Below are positions 16,580 through 24,694 of a stretch of DNA of 64,000 nt, one piece after another; the stretch's first letter is position 1; each line of letters opens with the position of its first letter. The translations under genes and the position numbers were made by a program. The notes beneath the pieces are model-generated. The model did not search any database. It had not been told where the DNA came from and saw only the letters and a program-made list of their open reading frames with translations. This stretch comes from Benzoatithermus flavus (GTDB taxonomy: Bacteria > Pseudomonadota > Alphaproteobacteria > Geminicoccales > Geminicoccaceae), in the NCBI RefSeq assembly GCF_037908215.1, contig NZ_JBBLZC010000020.1:31632-95631 (forward strand). Direction: 5' to 3'.

Positions 16580-18412
16580 TCAGACGATGATGTCGATCGA
16601 GCCGTCGCCCGACCGTTGGACTGGGCGGACCGCCGGTGCCGTGCTTTCCTCGGCGGCCTCGGCGCGGGCGGAGACGGAGGCGTAAGGCTGATGGCGCCCT
16701 TCGCCCGAGCCGCGCGGCTCACCGCCGAAGCGCTGGCCGTCCTGCCGCAGAGAGAACTCGAGCCCGCCGTCGAGCCGCAGGTTCGAGCGGGCGAGCGCCT
16801 GGTCGAGCGCCTGGCTGTCGCGGCGCAGGAGATCGAGCGTTTCCGGCCGCTCGACTGCCATGGCGATGCGGACGAGATCGCCTTGGGCATCGAGCGTGAC
16901 GTCGATCCGGCCGAGGTCCGGCGGGTCGAGCCGGATCGTGATCCGGTGCTCGTTGTGCGTCGCCGCGTGCGCGATCCGGATCGGAATCTGGTCGATGGTC
17001 AGCCGCGTCTCGATCGCGGCAGCGGCGCCGTGCTCGGCGGGCTTCACAGCGGGTGTGGTCATCTCGGGTGCCGGCCGCGCCTCGCGGACGGGCACAGGAT
17101 CGGGCTGCGGCGTGGGCGACGGCTCGGCGCGGGATCGTTCGGCCGGCCCGGTGGTCGTGGCAGACGCCGTCTCGCGGGTGCCGGACTCCGGCCTGTCGGG
17201 TGAATCGGCTCGTTCCGCCCGCACCGGCACCGCATCGGGCTCGTCCGCGGCATCCGCCGGTGCAGCGGGATGCGACGGCGCGTCGGCAGCGGGCGCAGCA
17301 CGCGCGGGCACCGGCGCCGCAGGAGTTGCTGCCGGCGGCTCCACGGCGGGCGTCGGCTCGATCGCGGGCTCGGCCGGTGCGATCCGGGTGTCGCTTCCGT
17401 CGGCTTCGGGCGCAGCGGGCGGCACCAGCTCGATGAGGAGATCAGCCGGCAGCACGAAGCTCGGCAGCTCCAGCACCGGGGTGCCCGCGGCAACATCGCT
17501 CGTCGGATCGGCAGCCGTCGGGCCCGTTGCCGGGGCGGTCGCCGGATCGCTCGCGAGGACGTCACCGGAGGGCACAGCCGTTCCATCGCCGGTCCCGGGG
17601 ATCGGGAACCGATCGGCGCCGTCCGTCGTCGGTGCCGTCCCATCGGCGGCGACCGGAGGGACAGGAGGCGATGCGGGAGCAGGCGCGACCGGAACCGGCG
17701 TCCGACCGATATCCGCGGATGCAGCCAGGAGACCAGTGGCCGTGGCAGCATCGGCTCCCGCATCGGCGGGAAGCAGCGAGGATGCGCTGCTGCCTGCTTC
17801 GACGGTCGGGACCTCGGCGCTACTCGCCGTCGGCGACGGCCCACCGACGACGTCCAGGGGGGCGACAGGCGATGCGGAAGCGGACGCGATCGGAGAAGGC
17901 ATCTGGCCAACGCCGACGAGGGATGAAGCCAGGGATCCCGTGGCCGTGGCGGGCTCGGTCCCCATGTCGCCGCCAAGCGGCGAGGACGTACCGCCGTCCG
18001 CTCCGACGGCCAGGGCATCGGCGCGGTCGGCTACCGTCGGCATCTTGCCCGCAGCGATCGGCGGCGTGGAAGGAAATACGGCCGGAGGCGGCGCAGGCAA
18101 TGGCTGACCGATGCCGGAGAGCGCGGCCAGAAGACCGACGACGGGATTCCCGGCTCCGCTGCCGGCATCCCCGCCGGCAGCAAGCTCGGGATCGGCGCCG
18201 GCCTCTTCGGCGCTCTCCTCGCCCGCCGATCGGAGCACAGGTCTCTCGGCTCCGTCCTCGATGCCGAGGAAGCCGGAATCGGCCCCCGGTTCACCCGCAC
18301 CGCCGCCCAGCAGCAGGCTGAAAGCCACCGACGCCGCATCGGAGGGTGCGGCGGACCTCGGCATGCCCGTGCTCGTCGTACCGGCCGACATCGTCGGGGA
18401 GATCGGCAGCAT
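16580..18412 (-). CDS. fliK: FliK, flagellar hook-length control protein
   Basis: FliK measures hook length and switches export from hook to filament substrates. The protein is 610 aa. The N-terminal ~450 residues are Ala/Pro/Thr/Gly-rich and disordered-looking, as in FliK rulers. The C-terminal Flg_hook domain is clear from about residue 480: RITIRLDPPDLGRIDVTLDA, then VERPETLDLLRRDSQALDQA and LRLDGGLEFSLRQDG. The long linker holds imperfect ~67-residue tandem repeats (listed separately). The ATG at 18412 has AGGATT before it. The 101-base gap upstream (18413-18513), after fliP, carries GAATCC/GGATTC boxes and may hold its own promoter. Confidence 0.9.
   Translation of the reverse strand: MLPISPTMSAGTTSTGMPRSAAPSDAASVAFSLLLGGGAGEPGADSGFLGIEDGAERPVLRSAGEESAEEAGADPELAAGGDAGSGAGNPVVGLLAALSGIGQPLPAPPPAVFPSTPPIAAGKMPTVADRADALAVGADGGTSSPLGGDMGTEPATATGSLASSLVGVGQMPSPIASASASPVAPLDVVGGPSPTASSAEVPTVEAGSSASSLLPADAGADAATATGLLAASADIGRTPVPVAPAPASPPVPPVAADGTAPTTDGADRFPIPGTGDGTAVPSGDVLASDPATAPATGPTAADPTSDVAAGTPVLELPSFVLPADLLIELVPPAAPEADGSDTRIAPAEPAIEPTPAVEPPAATPAAPVPARAAPAADAPSHPAAPADAADEPDAVPVRAERADSPDRPESGTRETASATTTGPAERSRAEPSPTPQPDPVPVREARPAPEMTTPAVKPAEHGAAAAIETRLTIDQIPIRIAHAATHNEHRITIRLDPPDLGRIDVTLDAQGDLVRIAMAVERPETLDLLRRDSQALDQALARSNLRLDGGLEFSLRQDGQRFGGEPRGSGEGRHQPYASVSARAEAAEESTAPAVRPVQRSGDGSIDIIV
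17540..18142 (-). repeat. Imperfect tandem repeat inside fliK, three units of ~67 codons
   Basis: Within FliK, residues 91-156, 157-224 and 225-290 are related. Each opens with a variant of ATGLLAAxxxIG: VVGLLAALSGIGQ, ATGSLASSLVGVGQ and ATGLLAASADIGR. Each continues with a Pro-rich stretch and then a Gly/Asp-rich end. The DNA copies are also similar, so the repeat arose by tandem duplication. Unit boundaries are approximate. Confidence 0.55.
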
Positions 18413-18513
18413 CGTCGGGAATCCTATGTGGATCCGGTTCCGTGTGAACGAGAGCTAGCAAGAATCCTCTTCATGGATCCATTGGAGATTGTGACGCAAG
18501 GATTCGTATTCGC

Positions 18514-19299
18514 TCAGCCGTAGCTACGGACCAGGCTGCCACCGAGCAGCCACCAGCCGTCGACCAGGACGAAGAAGATCAGCTTGAAGGGAAGGCTCAC
18601 GACCACGGGCGGCAGCATCATCATGCCCATCGCCATGAGGACCGAGGACACGATCATCTCGATCACGAGGAACGGGACGAAGATCAGGAAGGCGATGGTG
18701 AAGGCCTTGCGGAGCTCGGAGGTCATGAAGGCCGGGATCAAGGTGGTCAGCGCCGGCCGGTCGGCCGCGGCGGCCTCCGCCGGTGCTGTCCCTTCCGTTC
18801 CTGCTGCCAGCGACGCTGCGTGGCGCCTGGCCGCGAGCTCCTCGAAGAGGGCGAGATCCTTCTCCCGGACGTTCGCCGCCATGAAGCTGCGGAACGGCTC
18901 GAGGGTGCTCGTGAACGCCGCCTCGGGCGAGCTCGAGCCTTCGAGGTAGGGCCCGATCCCTTCCTGCCAGGCCCGCTCGAAGGTCGGCTGCATGACGAAG
19001 AGGGTGAGGAACATGGCCAGCCCGACGATCACCATGTTGGGCGGCGACTGCTGCAGGCCCAAAGCGCTGCGCAGCACCGAGAGCACCACGACGAACTTCG
19101 TGAAGCTCGTCGCCATGACGAGAAGGCTCGGCACGAGCGCCAGGACCGTGATGAGCGTGACGAGCTGCAGGAGAGCGGGCGTCAGCCCGCCCTCGAGCTG
19201 GTCGCTCAAGGCCTCGAGCGGCCCGGCCGCGAGTGCGGGCGCGGCCAGGAACGTCACGGCCACGCCGCAGACGAGAGCGAGCGCGTGGCGGCGGCTCAT
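18514..19299 (-). CDS. fliP: FliP, flagellar type III export gate protein
   Basis: FliP forms the core pore of the export gate with FliQ and FliR. The start at 19299 (MSRRHALALVCGVAVTFLAA) gives a signal peptide and overlaps the upstream HTH gene as ATGA. The length is 261 aa. Family stretches are FVVVLSVLRSALGLQQSPPN, LAMFLTLFVMQPTFERAWQE, FMTSELRKAFTIAFLIFVPF and MMLPPVVVSLPFKLIFFVLV. The loop before LIPAFMTSELRKAF has an Ala-rich insertion (about residues 160-183). FliO, often next to fliP, is not seen. Confidence 0.96.
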   Translation of the reverse strand: MSRRHALALVCGVAVTFLAAPALAAGPLEALSDQLEGGLTPALLQLVTLITVLALVPSLLVMATSFTKFVVVLSVLRSALGLQQSPPNMVIVGLAMFLTLFVMQPTFERAWQEGIGPYLEGSSSPEAAFTSTLEPFRSFMAANVREKDLALFEELAARRHAASLAAGTEGTAPAEAAAADRPALTTLIPAFMTSELRKAFTIAFLIFVPFLVIEMIVSSVLMAMGMMMLPPVVVSLPFKLIFFVLVDGWWLLGGSLVRSYG

Positions 19300-19523
19300 G
19301 CCCGTCCGGATCCGTTGCCGGGCCCGGTGCGCCAGCGCCGCAGCATGTTGTGGATCGTGCGCACCGACACGCTCAGCATCTGCGCCGCATGGGTGCGGTT
19401 GCCACCGCAAGCCTTGAGCGTCTGCAGGACCAGGGCGCGCTCTACCTCGGCCATGTTCCGCCCGACAAGCGGGCGGACGAGTTCTTCCGTGGACGGGGCG
19501 TCGTTGTCGTCGAAGCGGTTCAC
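19296..19523 (-). CDS. FlbD-like stand-alone Fis-type HTH protein (DNA-binding domain only)
   Basis: This 75-aa protein is a Fis-type helix-turn-helix with no other domain. The sequence LVGRNMAEVERALVLQTLKA then GGNRTHAAQMLSVSVRTIHN closely follows the C-terminal end of FlbD-type sigma-54 activators as I know them. In Caulobacter the fliF operon ends fliN-flbD, and this gene sits in that same slot, 40 bases after fliN. So it looks like FlbD reduced to its DNA-binding part: there is no receiver and no AAA+ domain, and no remnants of them are visible in the 40 bases upstream. It overlaps fliP by 4 bases. It could bind flagellar promoters but should not be able to drive sigma-54 open-complex formation alone. 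Confidence 0.8.
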   Translation of the reverse strand: MNRFDDNDAPSTEELVRPLVGRNMAEVERALVLQTLKACGGNRTHAAQMLSVSVRTIHNMLRRWRTGPGNGSGRA

Positions 19524-19563
19524 GTTCGTTCTCGCACGGCTCGCATCATGTCTTTCCGGCGAC

Positions 19564-19872
19564 TCAGATCGCCTCGCCGGACTGCTTCACGATCTCGATC
19601 AGGGTGACGCCGAGCTGGCCGTCGTTGAGGACCAGCTCGCCTCGCGCCACCGGCCGGCCGTTGACGAGCACCTCGACGGGCTCGCCCACCTTGCGCTCGA
19701 GCATGATGACGGAACCCCGCCCCATCTTGAGCAGCTCGCCCACGGTCATGGTGACGCGGCCGAGTTGGACCGCGACGGTAACTTGGACGTTCTCGACCGC
19801 GACGAGCGGCAGGTCGAAGGGCGGCGGCCCGACCCTGGTGTCGAAGGACGGCATCGCGATGGTCTCGCTCAT
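19564..19872 (-). CDS. fliN: FliN, flagellar motor switch protein
   Basis: FliN forms the base of the C ring and binds FliH to dock export cargo. It is 102 aa, so it is essentially only the SpoA/SurE-type domain. The family pattern is clear: LVAVENVQVTVAVQLGRVTM, LLKMGRGSVIMLERKVGEPV, then VLVNGRPVARGELVLNDGQL and GVTLIEIV. The start overlaps the fliH stop by 4 bases. The N-terminal extension is very short. Confidence 0.95.
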   Translation of the reverse strand: MSETIAMPSFDTRVGPPPFDLPLVAVENVQVTVAVQLGRVTMTVGELLKMGRGSVIMLERKVGEPVEVLVNGRPVARGELVLNDGQLGVTLIEIVKQSGEAI

Positions 19873-20642
19873 GACGACGTTTCCGGGTTGGCTGGCTTGC
19901 GACGGCGGGGCGTGCGGCGCAGCGGCTCGGCCGGCCCGGGTGCTGCGGCCGCCTCCGGGGAGGGAAGCTCGGCCTCACCGGCGAGTATCCGGCAGGCGTC
20001 GAGAATGGATCGGGCGAGGCTCGCCGGCGACAGGGCAATGCCGCCCTGCTCCCAGCTCACCTGCAGGGTGCCAGCGGCGAGTGTCGGGTCCGGCCTGATC
20101 TCCACGCGCGCCGTGCTGCCGATGGCCGGGGCCAGCCGGGTCAGGGCCATGCGCGTGCGCTCGCACGCATCGGGAGCCACGCTGAGAACGATGCTCGAGG
20201 CTCTGGGCGCCGAGCGCAGCGCCTCCTCGACGAACCGCTCGAGGCGGAGGGACCCCAGCTGCGCCTCCAGGCCCGGCAGGAGCTTCGCCACCGCCTGGGC
20301 CACGAAGCTGCCGGCCTCGGCGACGACACGCGCCACCTGCTCCTCCATCGCGGCCTGGAGCGGCAGGACGGCATCCGCGAAGGCCCGTGCCAGACGCAGC
20401 GCCTCGCCCGCGAGATCCTGCTCGGCAGCGGCTCTGCCTTCGGCCACGCCCTTCGCGAAGCCCTCCTCGTGCCCCTGCCGGCGGGCATCGGCGAGCTTCC
20501 GTTCGAGCTCGGCGCGCGCCCGCTCCAGAGCGGCCTGACGGCGCGCCGCGCGCTCCTCCGCCCCGGCCTTCTCGGTCGGCTTCGCCGCCGACTGGGGCGG
20601 CAGCCGATCGAAGTCACGCGTGAACGGGAACGGCTGCGGCAT
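19869..20642 (-). CDS. fliH: FliH, export ATPase regulator/stator
   Basis: FliH links the FliI ATPase to the C ring and regulates it. It is 257 aa. The N-terminal half is a charged helix rich in Ala, Arg and Glu (residues 25-70), with the FliH-type run GHEEGFAKGVAEGRAAAEQD. The C-terminal half follows the FliH/HrpE fold with LPLQAAMEEQVARVVAEAGS and VEIRPDPTLAAGTLQVSWEQ. The tail is Arg/Pro-rich. It lies 2 bases after fliF. Its ATPase partner fliI is 36 kb away in the window. Confidence 0.88.
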   Translation of the reverse strand: MPQPFPFTRDFDRLPPQSAAKPTEKAGAEERAARRQAALERARAELERKLADARRQGHEEGFAKGVAEGRAAAEQDLAGEALRLARAFADAVLPLQAAMEEQVARVVAEAGSFVAQAVAKLLPGLEAQLGSLRLERFVEEALRSAPRASSIVLSVAPDACERTRMALTRLAPAIGSTARVEIRPDPTLAAGTLQVSWEQGGIALSPASLARSILDACRILAGEAELPSPEAAAAPGPAEPLRRTPRRRKPANPETSS

Positions 20643-20644
20643 GG

Positions 20645-22315
20645 TCAGCGCGCCTTGGCCTTGTCGTGGAGCCAGATCTTGAGGAAGGCCACGGCCTCAT
20701 CGAGGTTGGTGTCGATGATCTGCTGCACCTGCTGGATGGTGGCGCGGCGCACCCCGCCCTGGACGTTGCCGCCGAGGTCGACCACGCCCTCGCCCGCCTC
20801 GCTGCTGACGGCGAGCAACGGCTGGTCTTCGGGCTGCGGCAGCTGCTTTGCGGCCTCGGCCGCCTCGAGCGCCCTGGCCTCGGCCGCCTCGAGCGCCGCC
20901 TTGGCCTCCGCCTCGGCCGCGAGCGCTCTGGCCTCGGCCTCGGCGCGCCGCCGGCGCGCCCGCAGTAGGGCGAGCAGGAGGGTACCCAAGAGCAGGAGGA
21001 CGGTCACCACCCCCAAGACCGTGAGCACGAGATGCGCGCGCAGGACGTCGAGCAGCGTCGGCGGCGGGGCCGGCGGCGCCTCGCTCACGATGTTGGGCTC
21101 GAGCGCCGAGAACGGCATGCTCGCGATCTCGAACGTGTCACCGCGCTCGGCGGAGAAGCCGGCCGTGGCGCGGGCGAGGCGCTCGAGCAGGGCCAGCTCC
21201 TCGGTCGTGCGCGGCCGGCAGCTGGTCCGCCCCTGCGCGTCGACCTCGCATACGCCGTCGACCGCGATCGAGATCGAGAGCCGCTTGATCCTGCCGCTGC
21301 CCGCCACGAACTCGCGCGTGGTCTTGCCGATCTCGTAGTTGATGGTCTGCTTGCTGCGATCCTGCTCGGTCTGCCTGGCGCCGCCCGATGGCGGCTTGCC
21401 GGCGTTCTCGGGCAGATCCTTCTCGACCGAGACGTTCTGCTTGGTATCGGTGCTGCGCTCGCGCTCGGTCTCGGTCTGCTGCGAGCGGGGCACCTGCCCC
21501 ATCGGGTCGTAGCTCTCCTGAACGCTCCGCTCGCTCGAAAGATCGAGCTCGGCCGAGACCTTGGCCCGCACCCGGCCAGCGCCCACGATCGGCGTGAGCT
21601 GCTCCTCGAGCGCCCGCGCGATCCGGTCCTCGAGCGCGATGCGGCGCTGGTCGTTGCGATCGAGATCGGCACCCTCGCCACTGTCGGCGCTGGCCAGGAG
21701 ATTGCCGTAATTGTCGACGATCGAGACGTTCTCGATCCTGAGCCGCGGCACCGCCGAAGCGACGAGGTGGCGGATCGCCGCCACCTGCTGCCGTCCGACG
21801 AGGTCGGGCGAGATCACGGTGAGCAGCACCGAGGCCGAGGGCGGCGTCCAGTCGCGCGAGAACGGCTCGCGCTTGGCCATGACGATGTGGACCTTGGCCG
21901 CGCGCACACCGCTCAAGGAGGCGATCGTGCGCGCGAGCTCGCCCTCGAGGGCGCGCAGATAGGTCACCTCGTCGCGGAACTGCGTCGAGCCCAGGGTCTG
22001 CGCCTTGTCCAGGAGCTCGTAGCCGGTGGAGCCCTGGCTCGGCAATCCCTGCCCCGCCACCAGCATGCGCGCGCGACCGAGATCCTGCTCCGGCACCATG
22101 ATCGAGCCGCCGTCGGACGAGAGCCGGTAGGGAATGCCGGCCCCGTCCAGGATCTGGGTCATGGCCGCGACGTCGCCGGGCGCCACGCCACCGAACAGCA
22201 CCCGGTTGCTCGTCTCCGGCTGCGCCAGCATCAGCCAGGCGAAGAGCCCCATCAACGCCACGCCCACGGCGCCGAGCGCTGCCAGCCTGGGACGGGTCAG
22301 CTTCTCAAAATTCAT
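20645..22315 (-). CDS. fliF: FliF, MS-ring protein
   Basis: FliF builds the membrane-embedded MS ring on which the rotor assembles. It is 556 aa. The first membrane helix is LAALGAVGVALMGLFAWLML (residues 11-30). The ring-building motif YRLSSDGGSIMVPEQDLGRA follows, with GYELLDKAQTLGSTQF. The second helix lies near residue 428 (LVLTVLGVVTVLLLLGTLLL). The C-terminal FliG-binding helix is IQQVQQIIDTNLDEAVAFLK. It heads the minus-strand operon, divergent from fliL. fliG is not next to it but 4.8 kb away on the other strand. Confidence 0.96.
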   Translation of the reverse strand: MNFEKLTRPRLAALGAVGVALMGLFAWLMLAQPETSNRVLFGGVAPGDVAAMTQILDGAGIPYRLSSDGGSIMVPEQDLGRARMLVAGQGLPSQGSTGYELLDKAQTLGSTQFRDEVTYLRALEGELARTIASLSGVRAAKVHIVMAKREPFSRDWTPPSASVLLTVISPDLVGRQQVAAIRHLVASAVPRLRIENVSIVDNYGNLLASADSGEGADLDRNDQRRIALEDRIARALEEQLTPIVGAGRVRAKVSAELDLSSERSVQESYDPMGQVPRSQQTETERERSTDTKQNVSVEKDLPENAGKPPSGGARQTEQDRSKQTINYEIGKTTREFVAGSGRIKRLSISIAVDGVCEVDAQGRTSCRPRTTEELALLERLARATAGFSAERGDTFEIASMPFSALEPNIVSEAPPAPPPTLLDVLRAHLVLTVLGVVTVLLLLGTLLLALLRARRRRAEAEARALAAEAEAKAALEAAEARALEAAEAAKQLPQPEDQPLLAVSSEAGEGVVDLGGNVQGGVRRATIQQVQQIIDTNLDEAVAFLKIWLHDKAKAR

Positions 22316-22471
22316 GGTGGTATGCGACCGTGTGGGGCTCGTATGGATATCAGGGATTCAATGTCGCCGGATCAATGAATTCCGGTTGACGAATCCTTTG
22401 TACGAAGTTTTTTCCTTCACGCCAAGAGTGGTCTATAGACGGGTATCCGAACCCGAGCCTGACGGAAAACC
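22316..22471. promoter_or_regulatory. Divergent fliF/fliL control region with GGATTC-type boxes
   Basis: This 156-base gap separates fliF (minus) and fliL (plus). It is less GC-rich than the genes and holds several related boxes: GGGATTCAATGTCGCC at 22353-22368, GAATTCC near 22378, and GAATCCTTTG at 22391-22400. Read toward fliF, the first is CGACATTGAATCCC at about -40 to -52 from the ATG, an arrangement also found before flgF. No clear sigma-54 or sigma-70 elements could be assigned. Confidence 0.4.
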
Positions 22472-22990
22472 ATGGCGGAATCCCCTTCGAAGTCGGCGCA
22501 GACCGGCGCTGCGCCAGCGCCGCGAAGCAGGCGGCGGCTGTTCCTGGCCGGCTTCGCGGTGGCGCTCCTGGGCGCTCTGGGCGCCAGTGGCTGGGTCGCT
22601 TGGACGCAGTGGTTGCAGCCGGAGCCGGTCGGACAGGACGACAAGGAGCCGCAGGCCCACGAGGCAGAGGGCATCCGTCCTCTACCCTCGGTCGAAGCCC
22701 GCTATCTGCCGGTGCCGGAGATCGTGGCCGTCCTCGCCGACCCGCCGCACGTGGCCCGTGTCGGGCTCACGCTCGAGGCCCTGCCCGGCAAGGAGCCGCT
22801 GCCGACCGAGGCCGATCTGCAGCGGCTCGGCGAGGAGGTCCGCCGTTGGCTCGCCTCGCAGAACATGGCCGATCTCGGCAGTGCCGCCAGCATGTGGACG
22901 ATGCGGGCACGGGTGCTCGCCATCGCGCGCGATCTGTTCCCCGCGGCCAGGATCCGGGACGTCCTCGTCAGCGGCTTCATCCTGCAGTGA
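22472..22990 (+). CDS. fliL: FliL, stator-associated basal body protein
   Basis: FliL surrounds or supports the stator at high load. The protein is 172 aa. A Pro/Arg-rich cytoplasmic start is followed by one membrane helix (about residues 24-45, LFLAGFAVALLGALGASGWV). The periplasmic domain runs from YLPVPEIVAVLADPPHVARV to the conserved end ARIRDVLVSGFILQ, typical of FliL. The middle is diverged and the Pro/Glu-rich linker (residues 50-65) is longer than usual. It heads the plus-strand block fliL-fliM-...-fliG. Confidence 0.85.
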   Translation: MAESPSKSAQTGAAPAPRSRRRLFLAGFAVALLGALGASGWVAWTQWLQPEPVGQDDKEPQAHEAEGIRPLPSVEARYLPVPEIVAVLADPPHVARVGLTLEALPGKEPLPTEADLQRLGEEVRRWLASQNMADLGSAASMWTMRARVLAIARDLFPAARIRDVLVSGFILQ

Positions 22991-23015
22991 CCCGCAAGCA
23001 TCCCGACGGCACACC

Positions 23016-24116
23016 ATGGACCCGAGCATGACCCCCGATTCCGCAGACGGCGAGGCAGCCGCGCCCTCCCCTGCTGCCGCCAGCTCGCCGGTCGATCTCG
23101 ACCGCGAGCTGACCGACGAGGAGATCGCGGCGCTCGCCTTCGGCAGCGTCGACCCGAGCGCCGGCTCCGAACTGTCCGACGAGGAAATCGCCGCCCTTCT
23201 GAACGGTGGGCCCGCCGCCGAGGAACCGACTGCCAAGACCACCGTCGAGGCAGTCATGGCCGGCAGCATCGTGAGCCAGGTCAGCCCGCAGAAGCTCGCC
23301 CTCATCAGCGATCGCCTGCGCAGCCGGCTCACGATCAGCCTGAGAAAGCTCGTCGCCGACAACGTCGACATCACCGACCGGGTCGAGATCCTGCGCTACG
23401 GCGACTACATCAATCGCGTGCCGCTGCCGGTGATCATCGGCGTCGCCGAGGCCCGCGAGTGGAACGGCTCGCTCATGGTGCTGGTCGACGCAGCGCTCGT
23501 CCACAACCTGGTCGAGCTGCTCATGGGCGGGCGCAGGCACGACGGTGGCGCCAAGCTCGACCAGCGACAGTTCACCGCGATCGAGCACAAGATGATCGAG
23601 CGCACGATCCAGATCGTGCTCGACGACCTGGGTGCGGTATTCAGCGCCTTGAGCGACGTCACCTTCACGGTGAAAGCTACCGAGGTGAACCCGCGCTTCG
23701 TGGGGCTCGCCCGGGAATCCGACGTCGTCGTCCAGATGCGGCACAAGATCCAGATCGACCGCCGCTCCGGGATCATCGACATCGTGCTGCCGCGCGCGAC
23801 GCTCGAGCCCGTGCGCGAGCAGCTCAGCCACCAGCGCCACGGTGAGCGCGGCACGGCCGACGCCAAATGGGAGGAGCGCTTGCGCTCGCAGCTCGTCACG
23901 ACACCGGTCGAGGTCGTCGCCCTCCTGCCGACGCGGCCGCGAACCTTGGGCGAGGTCCTGGCGTGGCGCGTGGGCAGCCACCTCGCCCTCGATGCGACGC
24001 CGGAGACGCTGATCGATGTCGTCTACGGCGGCATGGCGGCGTGGAAAGGGCTGACGGGGCAGAAGGCGGGCCGGGTCGCGGTCTGCCTCGAGCAGAAGAT
24101 CCTGCGTGACGGCTGA
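23016..24116 (+). CDS. fliM: FliM, motor switch protein with a doubled CheY-docking-like peptide
   Basis: FliM sits in the C ring, binds phospho-CheY and passes the switch signal to FliG. The start at 23016 (MDPSMTPDSADGE) gives 366 aa; an ATG at 23028 is also possible. The core FliM domain is clear: LALISDRLRSRLTISLRKLV, INRVPLPVIIGVAEAREWNG, FTAIEHKMIERTIQIVLDDL and NPRFVGLARESDVVVQMRHK. The C-terminal SpoA domain ends VAVCLEQKILRDG. In most FliM proteins one N-terminal peptide of the form LSQDEIDALL binds CheY-P. Here there are two: ELTDEEIAALAFG (31-43) and ELSDEEIAALLNG (52-64). It follows fliL by 25 bases. Confidence 0.95.
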   Translation: MDPSMTPDSADGEAAAPSPAAASSPVDLDRELTDEEIAALAFGSVDPSAGSELSDEEIAALLNGGPAAEEPTAKTTVEAVMAGSIVSQVSPQKLALISDRLRSRLTISLRKLVADNVDITDRVEILRYGDYINRVPLPVIIGVAEAREWNGSLMVLVDAALVHNLVELLMGGRRHDGGAKLDQRQFTAIEHKMIERTIQIVLDDLGAVFSALSDVTFTVKATEVNPRFVGLARESDVVVQMRHKIQIDRRSGIIDIVLPRATLEPVREQLSHQRHGERGTADAKWEERLRSQLVTTPVEVVALLPTRPRTLGEVLAWRVGSHLALDATPETLIDVVYGGMAAWKGLTGQKAGRVAVCLEQKILRDG

Positions 24117-24136
24117 AGGGCCAAGGGAACCGAGAG

Positions 24137-24667
24137 ATGCTGCTTGCGACCATCATGAACATGATCCTGATCGGCTTCCTCACGGCCTGGCTCGTGTGGT
24201 GGCGGCGAGCCTCGCGCCATATCGAGCGGTTCAAGGAGGCTCGTGCCGAGATGGGCGCCCTGATCGGGCAGCTCCAGGAGCAGATCGGCGTAGCGCAGGC
24301 CGAGATCGCGCGCATCTCGCAGGCGACCCGCGCCGCCCTTCCCGAGATGCAGCAGTCGGTCGCACGCTCGGAAGCCCTCCTGCACGAGCTCGAGCTCGTG
24401 ATCGCGAGCGGCGAGCGGGTGGCCGATCGGATCGAGGCCGCGGCCCGGCTCGCTCACGTGGTCTCGCGCCCGCTGCTCGACGAGCAGCCGGCACCGGCAC
24501 GGGTCGCGGCGCGCAAGGAGCGGGTCGAGCCGGCTCCGGAGCCGAAGCCGGTTCCGGAGCCGGCCGCGGCGAACCGTCCTATCCCGCGCAAGAAGATGTT
24601 CCGCGGGCGCCCGACCGTGCCGCCCACGGCCGCAAACGCCCACGAGGACCGCCCGGAGCTGACCTGA
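24137..24667 (+). CDS. Membrane-anchored coiled-coil protein of the fliM-fliG block (DUF6468-like)
   Basis: This 176-aa protein has an N-terminal membrane helix (MLLATIMNMILIGFLTAWLV), a long Glu/Gln/Ala-rich helix likely to form a coiled coil (residues 25-110), and a basic Pro-rich tail. In related alphaproteobacteria a family I recall as DUF6468 sits between fliM and fliG; this assignment is from memory. It starts 20 bases after fliM and lies 27 bases before the MotE-like gene. Its position suggests a motor-associated inner-membrane role, but no function is known to me. Confidence 0.6.
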   Translation: MLLATIMNMILIGFLTAWLVWWRRASRHIERFKEARAEMGALIGQLQEQIGVAQAEIARISQATRAALPEMQQSVARSEALLHELELVIASGERVADRIEAAARLAHVVSRPLLDEQPAPARVAARKERVEPAPEPKPVPEPAAANRPIPRKKMFRGRPTVPPTAANAHEDRPELT

Positions 24668-24694
24668 AGCGCCGGCACCAGGAGCCAGAGACCC

